NCBI GenBank assembly: GCA_964468685.1
Contig: CAYXUH010000058.1
Span: forward strand, 1 to 10,900
Length of the DNA stretch: 10,900 bases
Direction of reading: 5' to 3'
From: UBA6078 sp964468685
GTDB lineage: Bacteria; Desulfobacterota; Syntrophia; Syntrophales; UBA2210
In this document: piece by piece, positions 1-6,875 of the stretch
Position numbering within the stretch: position 1 is the stretch's first letter
Layout of the letters: the number at the start of each line of letters is the position of its first letter
Position numbers and translations under genes: made by a program
The notes under the pieces: model-generated
Database searches by the model: none
The model's input: the letters and a program-made list of their open reading frames with translations, nothing else
What the model was told of the DNA's origin: nothing

Positions 1-130
1 TTTCTGAGACACTGTCTTACATCAGGAAATCATTACACTGCAGGGTGTGATCAAGCGCCAGTCTCGCAAACCCGGATCATGACATACGTTGAGCTGTCCT
101 CGCGTTATCCGACTCACCCGGGCCGAACCA

Positions 131-311
131 CGGAGCGGAAACGACAGCTTTCGGAGCATGCGGCAGATCTTTCCGGCAAGAGCAGGAAGGGTGATCAGGA
201 TCGGACAGCTGTCGATGGAGAATATCTTTCTGAAAATATACCCATACATTCAGGTTCGTCAAGCGAAAAACCCGGAAAGAATATACCACCATGCCGGCCC
301 TTGAAATCAGG
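131..311. repeat. Intergenic repeat, copy 1 (direct copy at 4170-4389)
   Basis: This segment matches 4170-4389 in the same orientation. Over the first 44 bases (131-174 against 4170-4213) I count 33 identities by eye. Further matching blocks are the one around ggacagctgt (210s) and the one around ttcgtcaag (255-263). A perfect 20-base block (292-311 = 4370-4389) ends with ccttgaaatcagg. Weaker similarity may extend left to about 105. Short frames cross it on both strands, but none keeps a coding pattern in both copies, so I read it as non-coding. It lies just beyond the terminator of the aldehyde oxidoreductase operon. The family is unknown to me. Confidence 0.75.
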
Positions 312-334
312 ATTGCGGGGCATGGAGTCGATCT

Positions 335-377
335 AAAAAGAAAAGCCGGGACACTCGCATAGAGTGCCCCAGCTTTT
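335..377 (-). terminator. Rho-independent terminator of the ADH-AOR operon
   Basis: Read on the minus strand, positions 377-341 form a 16-bp stem: aaaagctggggcactc, a 5-base loop tatgc, then gagtgtcccggctttt. All positions pair if two G-U pairs are allowed. The stem is followed directly by CTTTTT (340-335). It lies about 70 bases downstream of the aldehyde oxidoreductase stop codon, with no gene between, so it most likely ends that transcript. There is no comparable U-tract on the plus-strand side. Confidence 0.85.
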
Positions 378-444
378 GGATTTTAGTTCCCCGGCGCGGA
401 CCCACGTGCTTTTGGTACCCATCTGTTACATGGCGTAACTCACC

Positions 445-2277
445 TTATCCCCAGAGATCCTGCACCGGCTGGTCAAGTCCCAATTCGACGAGTTTTTCCT
501 TTGCCGGTTTGCCCGTTTCCCAATCCCACTTGCTCACTTCATAAAACTCCTTCAACATCAAATCCATATCGGGCTCTATTCCCGCCGTTGCTCCCTCTTT
601 GAGCGCCCGGCTGACGATCTTCGGCAGTTTATCGTCCGCCCGCGTGACACCAAGCCTGTTGTTGATGGCCCTCTTCAGATTAAGGGACCGTTCGCCGAAT
701 GTGAGCAGATCCATGGTGCTGAAGGGGGTGCCGGTAATAGCCGCGAGCGCCCGGGCAATCATCGGAGCCGGCATCGGTGAAAATTGGCACAGGGTGAAGC
801 TGTTGAAAAGTTCGCAGAAATGAAGCATCTTCGCGGTCAGGGCTCCCTTTTGCGCGGGATCGTTTTTGTCGGAAAAGGTGATCCCCAGTTCCAGACCGTT
901 TTCGCCTCCCGGGGCATCAAAGTTATAAAAACAGCCTTTCAAATGACAGGCTCCCCGGGGACCGACCGCATACGACAGCGCCGCGCCCTGATACGCCCGC
1001 GAATCGTGCATCGGGAATTCCAGACCCTTTACCTGAGCCGCATCTTCAGGGTCCGCTCCGAACGCGGCGGCCATTTCTTTGACGCCCTTTGACAGGACAA
1101 CGCCGATGCCCTCCTGCCTGATGATCATATCCAGCAGTTTGAGAATGACAGCGGAGTTCCCCCATTTGATTTCCATGCCTGCCTTCTCTTTTGTGAGGAT
1201 TCCCTTCTCATACAGATACATGGCAAAGGCGATAGATACGCCGGAAGACATGGTATCGATCCCATGCATATTACAGAAATGGTTTGCCTTGACCACGGTA
1301 TCGATATCAAAGTTCATGCAGAGGGGTCCAAATGCGGCCACGGTTTCGTATTCGGGTCCATCGACCTTTTTGATGTCGTCGCTGAAATCTTTAATGGTTC
1401 TACCGCATCCGATCGGGCAGCCCCTGCACGCGTAGTTTGTCATATTATAGCGCGTCCTGAAGGCCGGGCCGTGCAGTTTCTCAACGGGAAAAATGCTTTT
1501 GGTAAAATACTTGGTGGGCACATCTCCCAGACGCATACCCAGATCGATATACATGTTCGTCCCGTACAATTTGTACCCGTTCGTGTTGGCGGTACTCTTG
1601 ATACAGTCAAGGGCCTCACCGACAAGGGTCTTCAGGCCTTCGCCGTCCGCAACCTCGGCCTTCCGGTTTCCTGACACCACGACGGCCTTGAGATTCTTCG
1701 AGCCCATCAGCGCTCCCATACCGCATCTTCCCGCGGTCCTGCCTTCGTCGTTCATGACGCCGGCGTATGGGATTAATTGTTCCCCTCCTATGCCGATACA
1801 GGCAGTCGAGGCCTTTTTGCCGACCTCTTCATCGATCAGTTCCTGTGTCTCGTAGGTGTCCCTGCCCCACAGATGGGCGGCGTCTTTGATCTCAGCCTTC
1901 CCCTCCTTGACAAAGAGATAGACCGGCGCAGCGGCCCTGCCGGTTATCAGTATCCCGTCATAACCGGTGCCTTTGAGACGGAAGGGAAAGGTTCCGCCCG
2001 TTGTCGCCTCACCCCAGAAACCGCTTGGGGTTATTCCGCACACTGCCGCCCGGCTGACCATGGGAATATTGGAACCGATAAAGGGCCCGGCGGCAAAGAC
2101 CAACGGACTCTCCGGTGCCAGCGGGTCCATCCCCGGTTTTACATAGTCATATATGATTTTGGCAGCCAGCGTTGATCCGCCGACATAGTGTTTCAGATCG
2201 TCGTCACTGATGGGAAGGTCTTCTGTTGTCTTATTTGTCAGGTCTACCTTCAGGAATTTACCAAAATATCCTTTCAT
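445..2277 (-). CDS. aor: Aldehyde:ferredoxin oxidoreductase (tungsten/tungstopterin family)
   Basis: The 610-residue product has the normal length and layout of the AOR family, soluble cytoplasmic enzymes that oxidise aldehydes to acids with ferredoxin as electron partner (or the reverse) using a bis-pterin W/Mo cofactor and one [4Fe-4S] cluster. The N-terminal pterin-binding domain starts MKGYFGKFLKVDLT and includes GGEQLIPYAGVMNDEGR (164-180) and RCGMGALMGSKNLKA (184-198). The cluster motif C-x2-C-x3-C is at Cys284, Cys287 and Cys291, with Cys497 as the likely fourth ligand. PEYET (308-312), GIDTMSSG (339-346) and the His445 region match family active-site and pterin motifs. The start is supported by GGAGG nine bases upstream. 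It begins 4 bp after the alcohol dehydrogenase gene, so the two are cotranscribed, and a strong hairpin follows. Substrate range cannot be read from sequence; W rather than Mo is the family expectation. Confidence 0.95.
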   Translation of the reverse strand: MKGYFGKFLKVDLTNKTTEDLPISDDDLKHYVGGSTLAAKIIYDYVKPGMDPLAPESPLVFAAGPFIGSNIPMVSRAAVCGITPSGFWGEATTGGTFPFRLKGTGYDGILITGRAAAPVYLFVKEGKAEIKDAAHLWGRDTYETQELIDEEVGKKASTACIGIGGEQLIPYAGVMNDEGRTAGRCGMGALMGSKNLKAVVVSGNRKAEVADGEGLKTLVGEALDCIKSTANTNGYKLYGTNMYIDLGMRLGDVPTKYFTKSIFPVEKLHGPAFRTRYNMTNYACRGCPIGCGRTIKDFSDDIKKVDGPEYETVAAFGPLCMNFDIDTVVKANHFCNMHGIDTMSSGVSIAFAMYLYEKGILTKEKAGMEIKWGNSAVILKLLDMIIRQEGIGVVLSKGVKEMAAAFGADPEDAAQVKGLEFPMHDSRAYQGAALSYAVGPRGACHLKGCFYNFDAPGGENGLELGITFSDKNDPAQKGALTAKMLHFCELFNSFTLCQFSPMPAPMIARALAAITGTPFSTMDLLTFGERSLNLKRAINNRLGVTRADDKLPKIVSRALKEGATAGIEPDMDLMLKEFYEVSKWDWETGKPAKEKLVELGLDQPVQDLWG

Positions 2278-2281
2278 GGGG

Positions 2282-3577
2282 TTACCTCCATATCTCTGAA
2301 TTCATGTCCAGCAATGTACCTTCATAGGCGCATAGAAACACGTCCCTCAACTGTTCCCGCGTTAGATCGAACCACCCAAAATAAAAGGACGGATCCGTCG
2401 GTGTCTGATCAAGGATGAGCTCAAGGTTCCCTTCAAAATCACTTTTGGAAACACCGGCATCCTTCAGACTAACCGGGAGCTTCAACTCGGACATCAGCCC
2501 GCGAATTTTTTCGATGAGATTGGAGAGGCTCTTCGCGTCGGAATTGGTGTCCCGGACACCCAGCACATCGCATATTTCAAGGTGCCGATCCGTTGCCTTT
2601 GAATAGACCTGAAGTTCGTAAGGGAGGAACAGCAGGACCATGACGCCGTGATGGATGTGATACAGGCCGCCGATGGTATGCCCAAGAGCGTGCGAAATTC
2701 CGGAACCGGCGTTGGATAGGGGGATCCCCGCCATCATGGCCGCCTGCTGCATCTTGATTCTGGGCATGAGGTCGCTGCCATCCTGGTACGCCTTGGGCAG
2801 CCATTCGAAGACCATTGTAATCACCTTAAGGGCAATCGCCTGATTCAATTCATCCGCCCGGGGCGCCATAAAACCGTCGACGGCGTGGGCAAGGGCATCA
2901 CCGCCCGTCCCCGCGGTCAGTTCCGGCGGCATCCCGACCGTCAGTGTCGGATCAAGGAGGGCAAAGTCGGGAACGAATTCCGGCAGGGCGCCCCCCGTGC
3001 CGAGCTTCACGCCATCGGGGAAAGAGATCACGGCAATACCCGTAACCTCGGAACCGGTCCCGCTTGTTGTCGGGATGGCAACCAGCTTGGCCTTATTCCG
3101 CAGATTCAGGGGTATAAGCGGACTCAGGATTTCAATATTGGCATCCGGATGCTCATAGAGGAGCCACGCGCCCTTTGCGGTATCGATCGATGAGCCGCCG
3201 CCGACAGCAAAAATCAGGTCGGGGCCGAACTCTCTCATCTTCTGGGCACATTCCCGTATGGTGTCAATCGGAGCGTCAGGCTGGGCCTTGGCCCAGACCT
3301 CGAATTTGATGCCATGCCTTTTTTCATAGGGACTCATCACCTTCGGGGCAAAGCGAACCGCGTACTCATCGGTTACAAGAAAGGCCTTTTTTGATTTGCA
3401 CTCTTTTGCCACCAAATCGACCGCATCGGGTATAAGGCCGGCCTCATCAAGAAAAAGATTGAGCCCGGAGAATACGCGCGGGACAAAAAAGGGCCTCTGG
3501 GCCTCTTTCAAGAACTCGGCCTGTACCATGGGGCCGCCCCAGTTTCTAAGCAGATATTCATGTGACCAGTAACTCAT
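2282..3577 (-). CDS. Iron-containing (group III) alcohol dehydrogenase
   Basis: The 431-residue product belongs to the Fe-ADH family, NAD(P)-dependent enzymes that interconvert alcohols and aldehydes. The nucleotide-binding GGGS is at 126-129 within FAVGGGSSIDTAKG, followed by the family segment IPTTSGTGSEVT (168-179). Likely metal ligands are Asp227 and His231 (GGDALAHAVDG), His296 (SGISHALGH) and His310 (HIHHG); their spacing matches FucO-type enzymes. The N-terminal extension of about 25 residues (MSYWSHEYLLRNWGG) is longer than in the shortest members. The start has a good ribosome site (GGGGGAG, about 4-10 bases upstream). It lies 4 bp before the aldehyde oxidoreductase gene, so the natural pairing is alcohol to aldehyde here and aldehyde to acid there, or the reverse for acid reduction. 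It is downstream of the SCP2-like gene with a 102-base gap containing a hairpin. Confidence 0.93.
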   Translation of the reverse strand: MSYWSHEYLLRNWGGPMVQAEFLKEAQRPFFVPRVFSGLNLFLDEAGLIPDAVDLVAKECKSKKAFLVTDEYAVRFAPKVMSPYEKRHGIKFEVWAKAQPDAPIDTIRECAQKMREFGPDLIFAVGGGSSIDTAKGAWLLYEHPDANIEILSPLIPLNLRNKAKLVAIPTTSGTGSEVTGIAVISFPDGVKLGTGGALPEFVPDFALLDPTLTVGMPPELTAGTGGDALAHAVDGFMAPRADELNQAIALKVITMVFEWLPKAYQDGSDLMPRIKMQQAAMMAGIPLSNAGSGISHALGHTIGGLYHIHHGVMVLLFLPYELQVYSKATDRHLEICDVLGVRDTNSDAKSLSNLIEKIRGLMSELKLPVSLKDAGVSKSDFEGNLELILDQTPTDPSFYFGWFDLTREQLRDVFLCAYEGTLLDMNSEIWR

Positions 3578-3646
3578 GTCTCCCCCCTTATCTCTGATGT
3601 TAGCGATGGAGCCGCATCATAACGATTCGTTACTTTTCTATAAGCG

Positions 3647-3665
3647 GCGCGTAAAAAATACGCGC
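3647..3665 (-). other. Short hairpin between SCP2-like gene and ADH gene
   Basis: A perfect 7-bp inverted repeat (GCGCGTA and TACGCGC) closes a loop of five A on the plus strand, or five T on the minus strand. It lies 15 bases downstream of the SCP2-like stop codon and about 70 bases before the ADH start. No U-tract follows the stem on the minus strand, so it is not a standard terminator. It could stabilise mRNA ends or uncouple expression of the two genes. Confidence 0.5.
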
Positions 3666-3679
3666 ACCGTTGGATGATT

Positions 3680-4033
3680 CTACGTCGTGACAAAGGTAAT
3701 GGCGGCGCCAAACCAGGTAAAAGAGTGTATCTCACCGTCAATACTGACACGGTGATTTCGGAGCGCCTCCTGGATTCCGTCTCCTCCGGCCTTAAGGCCT
3801 TTAACCGCCGCCTTTGCGTCACTCCAGATCATCGCAGCATCATACTCATCCAGGACGGTGTCTGATGAAAAGGTCCCGTCCTTAAAGATGAACCGCTTGC
3901 CCCTCTTCCCATCCTTTGTTTTGATGACGATGGTGCATTCATGGCCCATAAGAAATTTTCGGAAGTTCTTGTTTGACTTTGACGCCTTTTTGAATTTCAA
4001 GGCCAGTATGGTGATAAGCAGTGAAAATCCCAT
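3680..4033 (-). CDS. Small SCP2-like protein with N-terminal hydrophobic segment
   Basis: The 117-residue product starts with a short hydrophobic stretch (about residues 2-13, GFSLLITILALK), then a basic stretch rich in Lys (14-26), consistent with a weak membrane anchor with the rest on the cytoplasmic side. The remainder (about 29-117) resembles SCP2 sterol-carrier-like domains in the order: beta strands (CTIVIKTKDG, RFIFKDG), an acidic DEYDAAMIW segment, a helix with LKAGGDGIQEAL, and VSIDGEIH near the end. SCP2 domains bind lipids or other hydrophobic ligands, so a role handling a hydrophobic alcohol or aldehyde for the next two enzymes is possible but is inference. The start has a strong GGGGGG ribosome site a few bases upstream. 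The family call is by pattern only; a DUF of unknown function is the alternative. Confidence 0.7.
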   Translation of the reverse strand: MGFSLLITILALKFKKASKSNKNFRKFLMGHECTIVIKTKDGKRGKRFIFKDGTFSSDTVLDEYDAAMIWSDAKAAVKGLKAGGDGIQEALRNHRVSIDGEIHSFTWFGAAITFVTT

Positions 4034-4169
4034 AATTCCCCCCTTTAAATGATTTCAAATGAATTAAAAACCACCACATTAATCACAGATTCTTTTGATG
4101 CCCTTACGGAAGAACAGGCAGTCGGTTGAGTTATGCCGGCGTTACCGGTTTCGTCCGAGCGCCATATTG

Positions 4170-4389
4170 CGGAGTGAAAGAGACAGCGTGTAGAGTATGC
4201 GGCAGATGTTTCTAATAGGAGGAGGGAAAGCCGGACCCGAGCATAACGAACCTTCATGCCAGGATCTGACAGCTGTCTGCTAGAGAATGTTCCTTGGAAG
4301 TATACCTATCCGTTTAAGTTCGTCAAGTGAAAACCCCAGAGTGAAAACCCCAGAAATAATATATCACCGTGCCGGCCCTTGAAATCAGG
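4170..4389. repeat. Intergenic repeat, copy 2 (direct copy of 131-311)
   Basis: This is the second copy of the repeat described at 131-311, in the same orientation. It is longer by about 40 bases: it holds an extra stretch around 4225-4255 and a 14-bp tandem duplication at 4327-4354. Conserved blocks include atgcggcagat (near 4197-4207), gacagctgtc (4267-4276), ttcgtcaag and the perfect 20-base 3' block (4370-4389). It occupies most of the gene-free gap 4034-4600. With copy 1 it brackets the SCP2-like, ADH and AOR genes. Confidence 0.75.
4327..4354. repeat. 14-bp tandem duplication inside repeat copy 2
   Basis: The unit gtgaaaaccccaga occurs twice head to tail (4327-4340 and 4341-4354) with no mismatch. 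Repeat copy 1 has a single diverged equivalent (gcgaaaaacccgga near 263-276). This suggests a recent slippage or duplication event in copy 2 only. Confidence 0.85.
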
Positions 4390-4398
4390 GAGGGAGGC

Positions 4399-4464
4399 GG
4401 GGTCTAGGTCTCAACAATCAACGCTTTTATTGATCCATGTTGTCAAATGTTGAGACCTGACCCC
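4399..4464. repeat. 66-bp palindromic element (REP/MITE-like)
   Basis: The left arm GGGGTCTAGGTCTCAACA (4399-4416) pairs with the right arm TGTTGAGACCTGACCCC (4448-4464); all 17 right-arm bases pair, with one unpaired T (4405) in the left arm. The loop contains a second small inverted repeat (atcaa and ttgat). It starts 10 bases after repeat copy 2 ends. Long palindromes with GGGGTCAGGTCTCAACA-type arms resemble, from memory, elements mobilised by REP-associated tyrosine (Y1) transposases, but no transposase is in the window. The stem could also end transcription reaching it from either side, though there is no U-tract. Confidence 0.75.
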
Positions 4465-4600
4465 ATTCTACAACCCCACTCTACACAGGCAGTACGATCT
4501 ATGGTATAGAGATATTTCGTTTAGAAAGAGAAGGAAGGTGCAGGAGATAGAAACCAGCACACACGATATCCTGTCTAGCAATGAATGCTCATGTGAGAAA

Positions 4601-5080
4601 ATGAAGATCGTATACACACCAATTGGAATCATTCACTCCCCATTTAGGGAGCTTCAGGGGATGCCGATTCAGCCGGCGGGCGCCGCCGGCGTGAAGGGGA
4701 CGGTCGAGGTGTTCGAGAATTTCCAAGCGGGGCTCGCGGACCTTGACGGGTTCTCACACATCATCCTGCTCTATCACCTCCATCGGAGCCACGGACTCAA
4801 CCTCCACGTTGTGCCGTTCCTGGATTCAAAGTTGCGGGGGCTCTTCGCTACTCGCGCACCCAGGCGTCCGAACCCGATCGGTCTTTCCGTCGTTCGAGTT
4901 GATGGAATCGAAGGAGGTGTACTGCACATCGAGAACGTTGACATTCTCGACGGCACCCCGCTTCTGGACATCAAGCCGTTTGTTCCCGAATTCGATGCGC
5001 AGGCGGAGGTACGTACCGGGTGGCTTGAGAAAGCCAAGGGAATCTCCTCAAACCGGAAATCGGATGATCGTTTCAAATAG
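4601..5080 (+). CDS. trmO: TrmO-type tRNA (t6A37) N6-methyltransferase
   Basis: The product (159 residues from this start) matches the TsaA/YaeB/TrmO family, SAM-dependent beta-barrel enzymes that methylate N6-threonylcarbamoyladenosine at position 37 of certain tRNAs. Family features in order are the opening KIVYTPIGIIHSPF, GTVEVFENFQAGLADLDGFS, YHLHRSH, the signature RAPRRPNPIGLSVVRV, and ILDGTPLLDIKPFVPEFD. The E. coli enzyme is longer at the C-terminus (about 235 residues), so this is the short form. I chose the ATG at 4601 because family homology starts there. A GTG at 4538 would add 21 unrelated residues and has an AGAAGGAAG stretch, but with very tight spacing. It heads the plus-strand group and is about 40 bases from the next gene. 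TrmO-like proteins with other substrates exist, so substrate is inferred. Confidence 0.88.
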   Translation: MKIVYTPIGIIHSPFRELQGMPIQPAGAAGVKGTVEVFENFQAGLADLDGFSHIILLYHLHRSHGLNLHVVPFLDSKLRGLFATRAPRRPNPIGLSVVRVDGIEGGVLHIENVDILDGTPLLDIKPFVPEFDAQAEVRTGWLEKAKGISSNRKSDDRFK

Positions 5081-5121
5081 AACCACGAACAGGCCGCTCA
5101 CGTTATTTGATAACTACTGTT

Positions 5122-5517
5122 ATGTCAAAGGAGGAAAAGCTTTCAGTACTGCCGGAAAAAGTAAGCAAGGCATGGGATAAACGGAAGGGACCTGTTATAT
5201 TTGCCACCGTGGATGAAGAAGGGGTCCCCAATGCCATCTATGCTACCTGTGTGAATAAATTCAATCAAGATACCATCGTGATCGCAGATAATTTTTTTGA
5301 CAAAACACGGAAAAATATCTTCGCGGGGACCAGGGGCTCTATCCTCTTTATCACTCCGGAAGACCAGGCCTTTCAATTAAAGGGGTCCGTCGAGTACCAC
5401 ACAAAAGGTCCTATCTTTGCTGATATGAAGGCATGAAATCCGAAACAGCATCCGGGTCATGCCGCGGCGGCCCTCAAGATAGAGGAGGTCTATTCAGGCT
5501 CGAAAAAACTTTCATAG
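5122..5517 (+). pseudogene. PPOX-like FMN-binding protein interrupted by in-frame TGA
   Basis: From the ATG at 5122 the frame gives 104 residues and stops at TGA 5434-5436. Features fit the pyridoxamine-5'-phosphate-oxidase-like split-barrel flavoproteins: KGPVIFATVDEEGVPNAIYATCV, IVIADNFFDKTRKNI, GSILFITPEDQAFQLKGSVEYHT. If the TGA is passed, the same frame continues for 26 codons with the expected family C-terminus (NPKQHPGHAAAALK, then IEEVYSGSKKLS) and ends at TAG 5515-5517. The full product of about 131 residues would be of normal family length. In relatives I recall, a Trp follows the DMK segment, so TGG to TGA is the simplest explanation. The 104-residue product could still be made. 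A start at TTG 5107 is possible. No strong ribosome site is seen before 5122. Real function, if any, is flavin binding; substrate unknown. Confidence 0.75.
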
Positions 5518-5588
5518 CCCCGAAAGGGTGCTCCGTCAGGCGCACCCATGAGAAGGTCGTGCCGGGTCCATAACGGGTGAGGGGAAAA

Positions 5589-6380
5589 ATGAAAAGAGTT
5601 TATTTATTATTCTTCTTATCACTGATGGTTTTCATGGGATTGGTGGTCGAATCCGCCGAGGGCGGAAGGGGTGTAACCCTGACCGTTGTGTACGACAATT
5701 ACGCGCTCACGGAAGGGACGAAGGCCGATTGGGGATTCTCCTGCCTCATTGAAGGGACAGACAAGACCATCCTCTTCGACACGGGGACCCGGGGCGATAT
5801 CCTGCTGGGGAATATGGAGGTTCTGGGGATCGACCCGGCGAGTGTGGATGTAGTCGTCCTCTCGCACATCCACCGTGATCACATCGGGGGGCTCGGTTCC
5901 ATCCTGGATACAAAGGCCGATATCTCCGTCTATTTCGGGGATTCATTTCCCGCGGGTTTCGCTCAGGACATTCTGGACAGAGGCGCGAGGCCCGTTCGAG
6001 TGCGCGGGCCCGTTGAGATATGCGAAAACGTCTTTTCAACGGGTGAGCTTGAGGGTTCCACCCCCGAGCAGTCTCTCATACTGGACACGGAAAAAGGCCT
6101 GATCATAATCACCGGATGTTCTCATCCGGGCGTAGTAACCATCCTGAAAAGGGTCAAAGAGATATTCGATAAAGACATCTCCCTTGTATTCGGCGGATTC
6201 CATCTGCTGAACGCCTCGGAAACCGCAGTACGACGGATCATCGAAAGCTTCAAGGCGTTGGGCGTGCGTACATGCGGACCGACCCATTGCACCGGAGACA
6301 GGGCCATCGCCCTGTTCAGGGAGACCTATGGAAAGGACTGTGTTCCCATGGGAGTGGGACAGATCATCCGGGTGAAGTAA
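5589..6380 (+). CDS. Exported MBL-fold metallo-hydrolase (COG1237 type)
   Basis: The 263-residue product begins MKRVYLLFFLSLMVFMGLVV, a basic residue pair then a hydrophobic core, with probable signal peptidase cleavage or anchoring near residues 22-25. It follows with a metallo-beta-lactamase fold: the metal motif HIHRDH at 93-98, then CSHPG (His179), GGFHL (His205) and PTHCTG (His233). The CSHPG and THCTG motifs are typical of COG1237, members of which are often named after the dihydropterin-ribofuranosylaminobenzene phosphate synthase of methanogens. That name is unsafe here because this copy appears exported and the host shows no sign of methanopterin synthesis. The ATG at 5589 is chosen because GAGGGG lies five bases upstream; the GTG at 5577 would overlap that site. 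It is convergent with the DUF336 gene at 6423, with a 42-base gap and no clear terminator. Confidence 0.85.
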   Translation: MKRVYLLFFLSLMVFMGLVVESAEGGRGVTLTVVYDNYALTEGTKADWGFSCLIEGTDKTILFDTGTRGDILLGNMEVLGIDPASVDVVVLSHIHRDHIGGLGSILDTKADISVYFGDSFPAGFAQDILDRGARPVRVRGPVEICENVFSTGELEGSTPEQSLILDTEKGLIIITGCSHPGVVTILKRVKEIFDKDISLVFGGFHLLNASETAVRRIIESFKALGVRTCGPTHCTGDRAIALFRETYGKDCVPMGVGQIIRVK

Positions 6381-6422
6381 CATCGCCCGTCGGCCAGTGA
6401 CATGGAGCCTCTCCCGCGCGGT

Positions 6423-6845
6423 TCAATTCGAAGCGAATACCGTAGCGAGGGCGGCCCGGCAGACAGTTACATCCTCTTCAGGCGTTCCTCCGCTTACCCC
6501 AACCCCTCCAATGACCTCATCGCCATCCTGAATCGGCAGTCCGCCGGGGATTGTCGTTAAGCGGTCATTCCAGTTTTGCGTATTAAATCCAAAACCCGGG
6601 GTTGACGGGTCACCAAACTTACCTATATCCGAGCTCGGCATTCTAAAAGTGGATGCCGTCCATGCCTTATCACGGGCGATGTCAACCGTTGGGATTGGGG
6701 CATGATCCATCCGATGGAGGGCGACTAAGACTCCCCTGTCATCAACAATGGCAACACTACACAACCGGTCCATTTCCTGGGCTTGTTTTATCGCAGCCTT
6801 AATCACCTTCTTGGCAATATCTATATTCATCACCATAGCACTCAC
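6423..6845 (-). CDS. GlcG/HbpS-like heme-binding family protein (DUF336), last gene of operon
   Basis: The 140-residue product has the GlcG/HbpS fold pattern: an N-terminal helix (IAKKVIKAAIKQAQEM), VAIVDDRGVLVALHRMD, DIARDKAWTAS, and the C-terminal family motif IPGGLPIQDGDEVIGGVGVSG. Known members include GlcG (glycolate operons) and Streptomyces HbpS, which binds heme. No signal peptide is present, so it is predicted cytoplasmic. The start is uncertain: GTG 6845 has AAGGGGG only three bases upstream, and ATG codons at 6836 and 6830 are good alternatives. It lies 30 bases after its paralogue at 6876 and shares only the family motifs with it, so the duplication is old or the two came separately. 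Its function in this operon is unknown; a chaperone, cofactor or ligand-binding role for the flavoenzymes is a guess. Confidence 0.88.
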   Translation of the reverse strand: MSAMVMNIDIAKKVIKAAIKQAQEMDRLCSVAIVDDRGVLVALHRMDHAPIPTVDIARDKAWTASTFRMPSSDIGKFGDPSTPGFGFNTQNWNDRLTTIPGGLPIQDGDEVIGGVGVSGGTPEEDVTVCRAALATVFASN

Positions 6846-6875
6846 TGGCCCCCTTGGTATTTCATTCTAGCTCGG

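Noticed and set aside
22..336. Several 70-85 codon frames on both strands
   Set aside because: They overlap each other within the intergenic repeat; the frames are not kept in the second repeat copy, and no family pattern is seen.
1264..1674. 136-codon plus-strand frame
   Set aside because: Antisense shadow of the aldehyde oxidoreductase gene, whose cofactor and cluster motifs are intact.
4045..4257. 70-codon minus-strand frame upstream of the SCP2-like gene
   Set aside because: No ribosome site, lies partly in repeat copy 2, composition of translation not protein-like.
131..4389. CRISPR or insertion sequence with transposase
   Set aside because: Only two long diverged copies are seen, no regularly spaced short repeats and no transposase or cas gene.
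5526..5547. GGGTGC/GCACCC hairpin between the PPOX-like and MBL genes as terminator
   Set aside because: Only 6 bp with a 10-base loop and no U-tract after it on either strand.
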